From Verrucomicrobiota bacterium (lineage in GTDB: Bacteria > Verrucomicrobiota > Verrucomicrobiia > Verrucomicrobiales > Verrucomicrobiaceae), in assembly GCA_023429545.1 (NCBI GenBank), contig JAEYUU010000123.1, forward strand, positions 1-11,713: a stretch of 11,713 nt of DNA, read 5' to 3'. Within the stretch, counting starts at the first letter, position 1. The number at the start of each line of letters is the position of its first letter. The translations under genes and the position numbers were made by a program. Of the stretch, positions 1 to 7,028 are shown piece after piece. The notes under the pieces are model-generated. The model had not been told where the DNA came from, made no database searches, and saw only the letters and a program-made list of their open reading frames with translations.

Positions 1-537
1 GTCGAAGGCGTAGCCCTTGTAGGACTTCCATTGGGGATCGAAGATCCACACTTCGCACAGGTGGTCGGAACGTCCTTTTTCAATGGTCAACAGGACTACT
101 CTGCCCCCGACATGCTCCCAGCGCGTAACCAAGCCAGTGGACTCCCAGCCGCCATCAGCGCTCTTGGCAAGACCAGATGCCAGCAGCCTGACGTAGCCTT
201 TGTCTGGGATGTTGTCCGGCTTGCGTGACCAAGTAGTGCCGACCAGCCTGCTTGCTTCGCCGCTGCCGGTCTTGAGCTGTTGCAGAGCATCTCTGGCCGC
301 GACGGCTTCATCAAGACGGCCGGCCCGGGTAAACTCCGCCTGCATCTGCGCCAGCCGCTGCTGGGACGCCTGAATCACCGGACGGAGCGCGGCCTCCTTC
401 TCCCGTTCCAGCCTCGCCAGTTCCGTTTGCACGGCCGAGGGCTGCTGTCCTGAGGCGGAGCCACATGACATTGCCAAGAGCAGACCTGTCGCAAGCAAGG
501 AGTTCAGTAACTGCAAGGAGAGGCGAATCGTGATCAT
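1..537 (-). CDS. Secreted or lipid-anchored coiled-coil protein, C-terminus cut by window edge
   Basis: The frame is open from an ATG at 537 to the window edge, giving 179 residues with no stop. Residues 1-30 form a signal-like segment: a positive start, a hydrophobic stretch (about 8-23), then AMSCGSASG. This fits signal peptidase I cleavage near ASG/QQ, or a poor lipobox at Cys25. Residues 37-89 are a charged heptad-like helix ending LDEAVAARDAL, a style I know from exported verrucomicrobial and planctomycete proteins with a coil before a beta-rich domain. Residues 98-179 are rich in Trp, Gly and beta-type patterns (VGTTW, WESTG, EVWIFDP); I cannot name this domain. The start codon overlaps the stop of the upstream zinc-ribbon frame as ATGA, which favours 537. 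In-frame ATGs at 573 and 582 are possible, and 573 has a purine-rich AGGGA about 7 bases upstream. It may really be the C-terminal part of a zinc-ribbon/membrane/coil protein split by a frameshift. Function unknown. Confidence 0.7.
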   Translation of the reverse strand, partial: MITIRLSLQLLNSLLATGLLLAMSCGSASGQQPSAVQTELARLEREKEAALRPVIQASQQRLAQMQAEFTRAGRLDEAVAARDALQQLKTGSGEASRLVGTTWSRKPDNIPDKGYVRLLASGLAKSADGGWESTGLVTRWEHVGGRVVLLTIEKGRSDHLCEVWIFDPQWKSYKGYAFD

Positions 538-686
538 GGGTTTCGAGAAAGATGTTCCAGAACTACGTGGCATGACGACCATCCCTGCGGCTCATTGCAT
601 GCGGGGCAGCGTACTTGGGCTCCCGCATGAGAGGCGTCCATTTGCAGCATAGACTGGCAGAATGGGCAGGCGAAATTTGCAATCAT
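534..686 (-). CDS. Short zinc-ribbon protein or zinc-ribbon N-terminus of a split gene
   Basis: From the ATG at 686 this encodes 50 residues: MIANFACPFCQ, then VRCPACNEP. Two CxxC knuckles (Cys7/Cys10 and Cys27/Cys30) are 16 residues apart, the arrangement of the MJ0042-type zinc ribbons common at protein N-termini in Verrucomicrobiota and Planctomycetota. Zinc binding is inferred. The 16 residues after NEPQG (WSSCHVV to LSRNP) look like nothing familiar. In family members the second CxxC is normally followed by a hydrophobic strand such as VVVP, and exactly that (MVVMP) is in the neighbouring frame, which leads straight into the downstream secreted protein. One extra G in the GGG run at 583-585 would fuse them. 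A GTG at 737 would add 17 residues, but the zinc ribbon normally begins close to the N-terminus, so the ATG is preferred. As drawn, it ends with an ATGA overlap with the next gene. Confidence 0.5.
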   Translation of the reverse strand: MIANFACPFCQSMLQMDASHAGAQVRCPACNEPQGWSSCHVVLEHLSRNP

Positions 687-737
687 GGCTGACTGGGATC
701 TGCTCCTGCATTCACGAACTTCGTATACCTTGTGCAC

Positions 738-920
738 ACGGGTTGTACCGGAGGCTACGCCATGGCCTCACCGAATCGCAAGGAAGAATGTTCCACCCTC
801 GTGCCGTTATCTGTGATGACAGCCGCCGGCTGGCTGGGCATCGAAACCTGCGCGGATTCCCGCGCTTGCCAAAACCACGACCACCGCTTCAATCAGCCCG
901 ACAATATTCTTCCCCGCCTC
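738..920. other. Divergent intergenic region
   Basis: This stretch lies between the minus-strand zinc-ribbon frame and the plus-strand esterase and should hold both promoters. I see no convincing -35/-10 pair. The frame upstream of the esterase ATG is open through here, but the encoded residues resemble nothing and precede a clear signal peptide, so I read it as untranslated. Confidence 0.4.
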
Positions 921-2594
921 ATGAAACGCCTTCTCCTCTTCACCTCCCTCCTCGCGGCAGGTTCGCTCCATGCGGACGTCAAACTGGCCAGCGTCTTCTC
1001 GGATAACATGGTCCTCCAGCGTGAAAAGCCGGTGGCGGTATGGGGCACGGCGGATGCGGGTGAGGAGGTGTCCGTGTCCTTCGCCGGCCAGAGCAAAAAG
1101 GCCACCGCGGACAAGGACGGCGCCTGGAAAGTGGCTCTCGACAAGCTGGAAGCCAGCGCGGAGGGCCGCGACTTTGCCGTGAAGGGGAAGAACGAGGTCA
1201 CCCTGAAGAACGTCGTCGTGGGTGAAGTCTGGATCTGCTCCGGTCAGTCAAACATGCAGTGGTCCGTGAAGGCCTCGCTGGACGCGGACAAGGAGATTGC
1301 CGAGGCAAATCATCCCAACATCCGCCTCTTCACCGTTCCGAACCTCGCCAAGGACGAGCCGCAGAAGGTCGTGGAAGGCACCAAGGGCTGGCTCGTGTGC
1401 ACTCCGGAGACCATCCCCAGCTTCTCCGCCGTGGGATATTTCTTCGGTCGCGAGCTGCAGTCCAAGCTGGATGTGCCCATCGGCCTCATCAATACCTCAT
1501 GGGGCGGTACCCGTGCGGAGGCCTGGACCAGCAAGCCGGCGCTGGAGGCAGTGCCTGCCTGCAAGGCGATCATCGACGGCTGGGATGAGTTCTTCAAGAC
1601 CTACGACGCGGCCAAGGCCAAGGAGGTCCATGATTCTGCGGCAAAGGCGCACCTTGAAAAGATCGCGAAAATCAAAGAAGAGAATGCCAAGCCTGGTGCC
1701 ACGCAGAAACCCGTGCCGAACGCGCCCGGTCCCTTCCAGGATCAGACCAAGTCCCAGCATCGTCCCGCAGTGCTCTTCAATGCGATGATTGCTCCGCTGG
1801 TGCCCTACACCGTGAAGGGTGCCATCTGGTACCAGGGCGAGTCCAATCAGCGCCGCGCGGAGCAGTATCAGACGCTCCTGCCGACCATGATTAAAGACTG
1901 GCGCAAGCAGTGGGGTGATGATTTCAGCTTCTACATTGTGCAGCTCGCAGGCTTCGGCCCCAGCGGTCCCAAGCCCATCGGCGCTCCTGACACGAGGGCC
2001 GCATTGCAGTGGGCGCAGTTCCTCACCGCGATCAAGACGCCGAAGTGCGGCCTGGCCGTGACGAATGACATCGGCGACGAAAAGGACATCCACCCCAAGA
2101 ACAAGCAGGAGGTTGGCCGTCGTCTCGCGCGCCAGGCGCTGGTGAAGGACTACAAGGTAAAGGGCCTGCTCTCCGGCGGCCCCGTCTATGCCGGCGCGGA
2201 TGTCACCGGTAGCAAGATTGTGGTGAACTTCAGCAATGCCGACGGACTCAAGGCGCGTGACGGCGGCGAGATCAAGGGCTTCATCATCTGCGGCTCGGAC
2301 CGGGTGTGGAAGCCGGCCAAGGCCCGGGTGTTCGCAGGCCGTCCTCAGGTGCACGTCTCCAGCGAGGAAGTGAAGAACCCCGTCGCCGTGCGTTATGCCT
2401 GGGCTGGCTGGATCCCCGAGGCGAATCTGGTGAACAAGGATGGCCTTCCCACGGGGGTGTTCCGTTCGGACAAGTTCGACCTCTCGACCAAGGGTGTGCT
2501 GAATCCCTTCGCGGAGAACCAGCCGGCACCCTCCGCTACTCCGGCGAAAAAGGAGGAGGTAAGACCTGCCGAACCCGCGAAGAAGGCGGCTTGA
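921..2594 (+). CDS. Secreted sialate O-acetylesterase-like SGNH hydrolase
   Basis: This 557-residue protein belongs to the SASA (sialate O-acetylesterase, PF03629) branch of the SGNH hydrolases, which remove acetyl groups from sialic acids or plant and microbial polysaccharides. The ATG at 921 was chosen because it begins a clean signal peptide, MKRLLLFTSLLAAGSLHA, cleaved near residue 18. Residues 20-100 are the usual N-terminal beta domain (FSDNMVLQRE, PVAVWGTA). SGQSNM (residues 107-112) carries the nucleophile Ser110; NTSWGGT at 191-197 supplies the Gly block; AIWYQGESN at 301-309 is the third family block; DIHPKNKQEVGRRLA at 389-403 carries the catalytic His391 with acidic partners at 386/389. 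A C-terminal beta domain follows. The last 25 or so residues are a Pro/Ala/Lys/Glu-rich tail beyond the usual end of the family, perhaps a flexible linker. There is no Shine-Dalgarno sequence. Substrate cannot be told from sequence; no other polysaccharide-degrading gene is in the window. Confidence 0.93.
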   Translation: MKRLLLFTSLLAAGSLHADVKLASVFSDNMVLQREKPVAVWGTADAGEEVSVSFAGQSKKATADKDGAWKVALDKLEASAEGRDFAVKGKNEVTLKNVVVGEVWICSGQSNMQWSVKASLDADKEIAEANHPNIRLFTVPNLAKDEPQKVVEGTKGWLVCTPETIPSFSAVGYFFGRELQSKLDVPIGLINTSWGGTRAEAWTSKPALEAVPACKAIIDGWDEFFKTYDAAKAKEVHDSAAKAHLEKIAKIKEENAKPGATQKPVPNAPGPFQDQTKSQHRPAVLFNAMIAPLVPYTVKGAIWYQGESNQRRAEQYQTLLPTMIKDWRKQWGDDFSFYIVQLAGFGPSGPKPIGAPDTRAALQWAQFLTAIKTPKCGLAVTNDIGDEKDIHPKNKQEVGRRLARQALVKDYKVKGLLSGGPVYAGADVTGSKIVVNFSNADGLKARDGGEIKGFIICGSDRVWKPAKARVFAGRPQVHVSSEEVKNPVAVRYAWAGWIPEANLVNKDGLPTGVFRSDKFDLSTKGVLNPFAENQPAPSATPAKKEEVRPAEPAKKAA

Positions 2595-2632
2595 ATCGGC
2601 GCCTAAGTTCATCATTCATCGTTTAGATTTTT

Positions 2633-2665
2633 GGGAGGGAGGAGTGCGGCGCATTCTTCCCTCCC
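2633..2665 (+). terminator. 15-bp stem-loop after esterase gene
   Basis: The left arm (2633-2647, GGGAGGGAGGAGTGC) pairs with the right arm (2651-2665, GCATTCTTCCCTCCC) over 15 pairs, two of them G-T, around a 3-base GGC loop. It lies 38 bases after the esterase stop and before the cytochrome gene, as a terminator should. No T-run follows the stem; a short T-run precedes it. It may therefore be a factor-assisted terminator or an mRNA-end stabiliser. Confidence 0.6.
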
Positions 2666-2803
2666 TCGCTTCAGGCTCATGCGCAGCGCAATTTTGGCGC
2701 AATGAAAACCTCTTTCTGGGAGGTGGCGAAGACATTGGAGACGTTCATTGAGATACCATGCGGAAATCTCACCATCCGTGATGTAACTTCCTCCCCAGTC
2801 GTC

Positions 2804-3526
2804 ATGAAGTCCGTCCCATCTTTCGTGCTTGCATTGCTACTTCTGCGCATGGCCGCTCCGCAGTGCATGGCCGGGGAGAAGGCGGACTCCACGACGGCGG
2901 CGACGCTCTATCAGAATGTCTGTGCCTCCTGCCACGGAACAAAGGGGGAGGGGAGGCAGGATCTGAAGGCGCCTTCCATCGCGGGCCTGCCTGACTGGTA
3001 TGTGCGTGCGCAGTTGGAGAATTTTCGGAAGGATCAGCGGGGCACTCATGCACAGGATGTCGAAGGGCAGATGATGCGCGCCGTGTCCAAGATTCTGACG
3101 GAAGACCAGACACGGGCCATGGCGCTCCACATCGAGAGCCTGCCACGGGTGCGGCCAACGGCCACCATTCATGCGGACGTGTCAGAAGGAAGGCTGCTCT
3201 ATGAAGAGCGTTGCATGGAATGTCACCGCTACAATGCCGAGGGCGAACTCTTCTTTGCCAGCCCTCCGCTGGTGGGCCTGCAGGACTGGTATCTGGCAGC
3301 CCAGATCCGGAAGTACCGGAGTGGCATCCGTGGCGTGCATCCGCAGGATGTGAATGGGCAGAAGATGGTCTTCAGTTCCAGCTATGTGGAGAGTGAAGAA
3401 GTGCTGAAGTCGCTGGTGGCTTATCTGGTGGAACTGCAGAAGCCCAATGCAAAAGATGCCGACAGCGATCCCTTCAGCATTGGAGAGATATCGAAAAAGG
3501 TCGGGGAATCGTCCACGTCCAGATGA
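2804..3526 (+). CDS. Periplasmic dihaem cytochrome c (c4-like)
   Basis: A 240-residue electron carrier with two class I cytochrome c domains. Residues 1-23 form a signal peptide (MKSVPSFVLALLLL, with a likely cut after CMA at residue 23). Haem motifs are CASCH (Cys40, Cys43, His44) and CMECH (Cys137, Cys140, His141). The distal Met ligands are probably Met90 or Met91 (GQMM) and Met188 (GQKM). The halves are internal repeats: GLPDWYVRAQLENFRKDQRG matches GLQDWYLAAQIRKYRSGIRG, each followed by H-x-QDV-x-GQ-x-M. This repeat resembles c4 cytochromes and the cytochrome c domain attached to some oxidase subunits II. The start at 2804 fits the signal peptide; an in-frame ATG at 2702 would put 34 unfamiliar residues ahead of it. 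The gene overlaps the next by ATGA, suggesting translational coupling. Partner oxidase or dehydrogenase is not in the window. Confidence 0.92.
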   Translation: MKSVPSFVLALLLLRMAAPQCMAGEKADSTTAATLYQNVCASCHGTKGEGRQDLKAPSIAGLPDWYVRAQLENFRKDQRGTHAQDVEGQMMRAVSKILTEDQTRAMALHIESLPRVRPTATIHADVSEGRLLYEERCMECHRYNAEGELFFASPPLVGLQDWYLAAQIRKYRSGIRGVHPQDVNGQKMVFSSSYVESEEVLKSLVAYLVELQKPNAKDADSDPFSIGEISKKVGESSTSR

Positions 3527-4080
3527 AGGATGAGACATCTCCAGCTTCAACAGCCAGCCTCGTGGCACCAGCCAGGCGTGCAACCTGGCGCCAGCGTGTC
3601 TGGAATCGTTTCACGACGCCGTGGTTTTCCTCCCTGCTGGCACAGGTGGCCATGTGCCGGGTGTTGCTCGCCTCGGTGACGCTGCTGGGGGGAGCTCATC
3701 TGTTTGGATGGTCTCTCTGGCCATGTTTTTTTGCCTCCGTGACAGGCCTCCCGTGTCCAGGGTGTGGCATGACCCGCTCAGTCACATGCTTGCTCAACGG
3801 AGAGTGGAATATGGCGATGGCCTTTCATCCGTTTTCTCCGGGATTTGTAGCGCTGGGCGGATTGCTCACTTGGGTGGCACTGGTCCCAACGGCATGGCGA
3901 AAGCCAGTAATCGAGCAGGTCAAAACGGTTGAGAAACGTACCGCGTTGCCCACGATTTTTTTGCTGTCGGTCCTCATTTATGGCTTGCTTCGGATGGCGG
4001 GCCTCTGCACCAGTCCTGCAATCGTCAGACCATCACCTGTGGGTGCCTGGTTGCAGGAACGTGCTGAGGCCAGGAAATGA
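3523..4080 (+). CDS. DUF2752 membrane protein
   Basis: A 185-residue inner-membrane protein carrying the hallmark of DUF2752, CPGCGMTR (Cys78, Cys81, Arg85), in GLPCPGCGMTRSVTCLLNG, followed by AFHPFSP. Membrane segments are likely at about 45-72, 102-124 and 142-162; the first 35 residues are polar and cytoplasm-like. Known members share the CPxCGxTR motif between membrane segments; their biochemical role is not established as far as I know. The ATG overlaps the cytochrome stop (ATGA), and a small membrane protein follows 30 bases later, so the three genes look like one operon. Whether the paired cysteines bind metal or form a disulfide is not visible. No frameshift or truncation is seen. 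Confidence 0.88.
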   Translation: MKDETSPASTASLVAPARRATWRQRVWNRFTTPWFSSLLAQVAMCRVLLASVTLLGGAHLFGWSLWPCFFASVTGLPCPGCGMTRSVTCLLNGEWNMAMAFHPFSPGFVALGGLLTWVALVPTAWRKPVIEQVKTVEKRTALPTIFLLSVLIYGLLRMAGLCTSPAIVRPSPVGAWLQERAEARK

Positions 4081-4110
4081 CGAGTCAGTCCACCTCAAAC
4101 ATCCATCACC

Positions 4111-4413
4111 ATGATTGCTGGCTCCCTGCTCGGAATTCTTTACCTCATCTCCGCACTCGTTGCGTTGGTGCTGCACATCATGCTTCTCGTGAAGCTTTTC
4201 AAACACGCCGGCGTCGGCCTTGGTATTCTCGGGATTTTCTGCGGCCTGTTCGCCTTCATCTGGGGATGGATGAAGTGTGGAGAATATGGGTTCAAAAAGC
4301 TGATGGTCTGGCTGACCGTCGCCATCGTGATTTCGGCCGTTCTCGGAGGCGCCTCGGGGGCTGCATTTGGTCCCTCCATCCAGCAGCAAAACCTGCCGGA
4401 ACGCTCCTACTGA
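4111..4413 (+). CDS. Small three-segment membrane protein, unknown function
   Basis: A 100-residue, very hydrophobic protein. Segments are predicted at about 2-28 (IAGSLLGILYLISALVALVL), 33-53 (VGLGILGIFCGLFAFIWGW) and 62-84 (LMVWLTVAIVISAVLGGASG), with a short polar tail. The core GLGILGIFCGLFAFIWGWMK followed by a polar patch and a third segment is a pattern I associate with small uncharacterised verrucomicrobial and planctomycete membrane proteins, but I cannot name a family. It starts 30 bases after the DUF2752 stop with no Shine-Dalgarno sequence and is the last gene before a strong hairpin, so it probably ends the cytochrome/DUF2752 operon. Confidence 0.75.
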   Translation: MIAGSLLGILYLISALVALVLHIMLLVKLFKHAGVGLGILGIFCGLFAFIWGWMKCGEYGFKKLMVWLTVAIVISAVLGGASGAAFGPSIQQQNLPERSY

Positions 4414-4450
4414 GGAACCGCGGATCAAGGAAGAGAAAATTGATGCCATC

Positions 4451-4477
4451 CTGCCCGGGGCGTGGAACCCCGGGCAG
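4451..4477. terminator. Bidirectional hairpin between convergent genes
   Basis: CTGCCCGGGG (4451-4460) pairs perfectly with CCCCGGGCAG (4468-4477) around a 7-base loop. It lies 37 bases after the small membrane protein and 5 bases from the stop of the convergent phosphatase gene, so it can serve both strands. Flanking T-rich sequence is weak on the plus side; on the minus side ATTTTCTCTT lies about 10 bases beyond the stem. Confidence 0.7.
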
Positions 4478-4482
4478 TGATT

Positions 4483-5022
4483 TCAGTTCCCCGCCATCAG
4501 GGACTGCAAAAGGGCAGGGAGTTCGGATGTCGACCTGATCGTATGTGCCGCCTGCACTTGCGCCATGTGCTCTCCCACCACGCGGATGGTATGCGGCACG
4601 CCCGCGCTCACGGCCATCTGGATATCCCTGTCCTGATCGCCGATGAGCCATGACTGGCTGAGGTCGAGGTCCAGCTCTTGGGCGGTCTGCAACACCATCT
4701 CCGGACTCGGCTTGTGACAGGTGCATGCCGGATCGCTTTTCAGACACGTGCAGGCATGGATGGCGTCAAACGCAGCGCCATGCTTCTCAAGATTTGCCTG
4801 CATGCGCGCATGCAGGTCATCCAGTGCCGCCTGCGTCATGAGCCCCTTGCCCACACCTTGCTGATTTGTCACGAGCACCAGCGCGAACCCACGCTGCTTC
4901 AGCCAGGCAAGGGCTTCGATGACACCATCACAGAAATGAAAATCCTCCCAGCGCAGCACATAGCCGGGTCCGGGTGACACATTCACTACACCATCGCGGT
5001 CGAAGAAAAAGGCGGGTCGCAT
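4483..5022 (-). CDS. gmhB: HAD-family phosphatase, GmhB-like (heptose-bisphosphate 7-phosphatase)
   Basis: A 179-residue HAD phosphatase. Motif I is FFFDRDGVV with Asp8 (nucleophile) and Asp10; motif II is VTNQQGVGKG (Thr52, Asn53); motif III includes Lys104 in CHKPSP; motif IV is IGDQDRD (Asp129, Asp133). The zinc loop between II and III, CTCLKSDPACTCHKP (Cys91, Cys93, Cys100, Cys102), identifies the GmhB/histidinol-phosphatase group. GmhB removes the 7-phosphate of D-glycero-D-manno-heptose 1,7-bisphosphate on the way to ADP-heptose for lipopolysaccharide. Characterised GmhB normally has Cys-x-His in the first zinc pair; here it is Cys-x-Cys. The ATG at 5022 places motif I at the usual distance; a TTG at 5076 would add 18 residues. 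A HisB-type phosphatase role is possible, but no histidine or heptose genes are nearby. It lies 25 bases downstream of the broken toxin. Confidence 0.87.
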   Translation of the reverse strand: MRPAFFFDRDGVVNVSPGPGYVLRWEDFHFCDGVIEALAWLKQRGFALVLVTNQQGVGKGLMTQAALDDLHARMQANLEKHGAAFDAIHACTCLKSDPACTCHKPSPEMVLQTAQELDLDLSQSWLIGDQDRDIQMAVSAGVPHTIRVVGEHMAQVQAAHTIRSTSELPALLQSLMAGN

Positions 5023-5047
5023 GCTCACAGTCGTTCTCAAGGATACG

Positions 5048-5321
5048 TCATCGCGGCGTCGTATGAAACACGGCAATCACCGATGCGGTCCTACTCCGTC
5101 AGATAGTGAATGTCATAGGGAAACTGCTTCAACTGGTGGTGACGAGTACCCTGCCGGTGAAAATTGAATTGCTCTGGATGGGATTGAATCGCATCAAAGG
5201 CATGATGCACCGCCGACATGAACCGGTGGCCCCATTCACGTGAAGCCTGCTCCATACACCACGTGATATCCGCGTCGAATTCCTGCTCCGCCTCGTGCCG
5301 GACAACGAGGGGCAGAATCAT
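5048..5321 (-). pseudogene. ParE/RelE-type toxin, frameshifted near its C-terminus
   Basis: From the ATG at 5321 the frame gives 76 residues and stops at TAG (5091-5093). The sequence fits the ParE/RelE toxin fold: LPLVVRHEAEQEFDADITWC, WGHRFMSAVHHAFDAI, HPEQFNF, RHHQLKQFPYDIHYL. Relatives continue for about 15 more residues with a strand ending like V-AVFHT-R-P. Precisely such an ending (RTASVIAVFHTTPR, then TGA at 5048-5050) is found in the next frame, directly after the TAG. Removing one base at GAGTAGG restores a 90-residue protein, the normal size. So the gene carries a one-base insertion, or the sequence has an error there. Intact ParE toxins poison gyrase and RelE toxins cut mRNA on ribosomes; I cannot tell which applies. 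No antitoxin frame fits in the 142 bases between this gene and ribD, so the toxin is also an orphan. Confidence 0.75.
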
Positions 5322-5463
5322 GGTTTCCAATTCCACTTCGCATGCTACTTCGCTTCCGGCGCTTCGCACGGAATCAATTGTTCGGGCTGCCGCGATGTGC
5401 CTCACGACGATGTGCGCGTAGCATCCTGTGTGGACTGCAGGCGGTGCTGTAGCTTGTAAGCCG

Positions 5464-6504
5464 TTACTCCCAAACCGGATACCCGTGGATCAGGAAGTTG
5501 TCCCCCAGGCTTTCGTGCCACACATCCGCGAGTTCCACGGACCCTGCTTCCGGAGGGAAAGCCACACCGCCCACGGACATCACGCCACCGCCGCAAATGC
5601 GCGGGGCGATGTACCAGAAGCACTCGTCCACATGGCGTGAGGCAAAGGCCTGACCGAGCAAATTGCCTCCGCCTTCCACGAGCACGCAGGTGATGTCGAG
5701 CTTGGCGAGTTCACGCAGGATTTCCTCGAACGTGTGTTCTCCTTGGAGCACCTTCGTGCGCTTCTTGTATTCGTCGGTGAAAAGGTGCGACTTCTTCGGC
5801 AGGCTGCCGGAGCGGGTCACGACCACGCGCCAGGGCTGCTTTTTCTCCTCGGGAATGTCATCCCCACGCAGCGTGAGCCGGGGATTGTCCTGACGAACGG
5901 TCTCTCCGCCCACAAGAATGGCGTCGCACCGCACCCGCAACTGCATGGCATGCTCGCGCGCGGCCTTGCTGGTGATGTTCTGGGATTCGCCGGGCGGGCG
6001 GGTGAGGCGGCCGTCCAGGCTTTGCCCCACCTTGGCGATGACGTACGGAATCCCGGTGGTGATCCACTTCGCGAAGGGGCGGATCAGCCGGGAACATTCC
6101 TCCTCCAACACTCCGCCCTGCACGTCGATGCCCTCCTTGCGCAGCAGTTTGTCCGCCGAACCCGTGTGTTTGGGATTGGGATCATGGAGCGCGTAGACCA
6201 CCCGCGAGATGCCGGCATGGATGAGCGCTCGCGTGCATGGCTGCGTGCGCCCCTTGGTGGAGCAGGGCTCCAGGGTTACATACGCCGTGGCGCCCCGCAC
6301 ATCGTGACCGCCGCCCATGGCGTCCTGCAGCGCCTCGATTTCCGCATGGGGGAGGCCGGCCTTGTGATGGTATCCCTCTCCCAGCACCGTGCCATCCTTC
6401 ACGATGACCGCGCCCACCGGCGGATTGGGCGCGGTAAGTCCGATGCCGCGCGAGGCCTGCGCCAGCGCGATCGTCATGAAGTATTCGTCGTCTGAGGATG
6501 CCAT
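5464..6504 (-). CDS. ribD: RibD, bifunctional riboflavin deaminase/reductase
   Basis: A 346-residue enzyme of typical RibD length catalysing two steps of riboflavin synthesis: deamination of the pyrimidine ring of 2,5-diamino-6-ribosylamino-4(3H)-pyrimidinone 5'-phosphate, then NADPH reduction of the ribosyl side chain. The N-terminal deaminase (about 1-145) has APNPPVGAVIV, the zinc ligand and acid in HAE (His53, Glu55) and LEPCSTKGRTQPC (Cys81, Cys90). The reductase (about 150-346) has AKVGQSLDGR (157-166), VGGETVRQDNPRLT (198-211), VVVTRSG and VEGGGNLLG. Both active sites look complete. The ATG at 6504 begins MASSDDEYFM, close to the usual family start. No other rib genes are adjacent, so the pathway appears dispersed. 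It is 63 bases after the hypothetical gene and upstream of the broken toxin. Confidence 0.96.
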   Translation of the reverse strand: MASSDDEYFMTIALAQASRGIGLTAPNPPVGAVIVKDGTVLGEGYHHKAGLPHAEIEALQDAMGGGHDVRGATAYVTLEPCSTKGRTQPCTRALIHAGISRVVYALHDPNPKHTGSADKLLRKEGIDVQGGVLEEECSRLIRPFAKWITTGIPYVIAKVGQSLDGRLTRPPGESQNITSKAAREHAMQLRVRCDAILVGGETVRQDNPRLTLRGDDIPEEKKQPWRVVVTRSGSLPKKSHLFTDEYKKRTKVLQGEHTFEEILRELAKLDITCVLVEGGGNLLGQAFASRHVDECFWYIAPRICGGGVMSVGGVAFPPEAGSVELADVWHESLGDNFLIHGYPVWE

Positions 6505-6567
6505 GGTATGGCGGAAGGTTTAGCTCCACCTATCCACGCGAGAAACGCGCACTCTGCAACAAGGCAT

Positions 6568-6978
6568 TCACGAAGACTCGCTTAGGGGACCCGGGGTGGA
6601 AGGATAGAGTGTGATGCGTAGAGCCAATCCGTGTGCCGCCAAGCTCTGTAGCGTGCTTTGGGAAAGGCCATGGCTGAGCTCTTTGGGATGGGTTCCGCAC
6701 TCGAAGCCGATGTTCAAATCGCGAGAACTGCACGCATGCCACATCGCCTGCGCTTCAGGGGAGAGGTGCTCAACGGCATCAAGAAACTCGCGGATGGGTT
6801 CCTCCGGACCATCATGATCAGTGGACGTTTCGAGGCCGATGAACCAGCTTCCATCTTCACGCTGAGATGTGGACAACAAGAGAAGTCGCTTGGGAGCACC
6901 AAGTGCAACGGCAAGCGGTTTGAGGTCGTCCGGACCGGCCAGCTCCAGATCCGTGTTGAGGTAATGGATCTCGTTCAT
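6568..6978 (-). CDS. Conserved hypothetical protein, about 136 residues
   Basis: A soluble protein without signal or membrane segment. It opens MNEIHYLNTDLEL and contains EDGSWFIGLET (41-51), WHACSSRDLNIGFECG (80-95) and LRITLYPS near the end (120-127). I recall similar uncharacterised proteins starting with NEIHYLNTDLDL and holding an NIGF/Y-x-CG segment, so I think it is a conserved family, but I cannot name it or assign a role. The second of two adjacent ATGs (6978) is preferred because AGGA lies 6 bases upstream, one of the few plausible ribosome sites in the window; 6981 or a GTG at 7002 are alternatives. It is 50 bases after the AAA ATPase gene and 63 before ribD on the same strand, so co-transcription is likely. 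Confidence 0.75.
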   Translation of the reverse strand: MNEIHYLNTDLELAGPDDLKPLAVALGAPKRLLLLSTSQREDGSWFIGLETSTDHDGPEEPIREFLDAVEHLSPEAQAMWHACSSRDLNIGFECGTHPKELSHGLSQSTLQSLAAHGLALRITLYPSTPGPLSESS

Positions 6979-7028
6979 CATTGGTCCTGCCAGTGACCGC
7001 ACAGGGGCTGGCTTCGCGGACCGTCCCC

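Noticed and set aside
732..920. Longer esterase frame starting at GTG 732
   Set aside because: The extra 63 residues look non-coding and would hide the clear signal peptide that begins at 921.
1497..2615. 372-residue minus-strand frame opposite the esterase
   Set aside because: Antisense shadow of a well-supported SASA hydrolase; no recognisable motifs.
2702..2803. Longer cytochrome frame starting at ATG 2702
   Set aside because: It adds 34 unfamiliar residues before an obvious signal peptide; 2804 is the better start, though not proven.
5322..5463. Possible antitoxin gene upstream of the ParE/RelE remnant
   Set aside because: All three minus-strand frames are short or interrupted and show no antitoxin-like pattern.
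5734..6495. 253-residue plus-strand frame opposite ribD
   Set aside because: Antisense shadow of ribD, which has complete catalytic motifs on the other strand.
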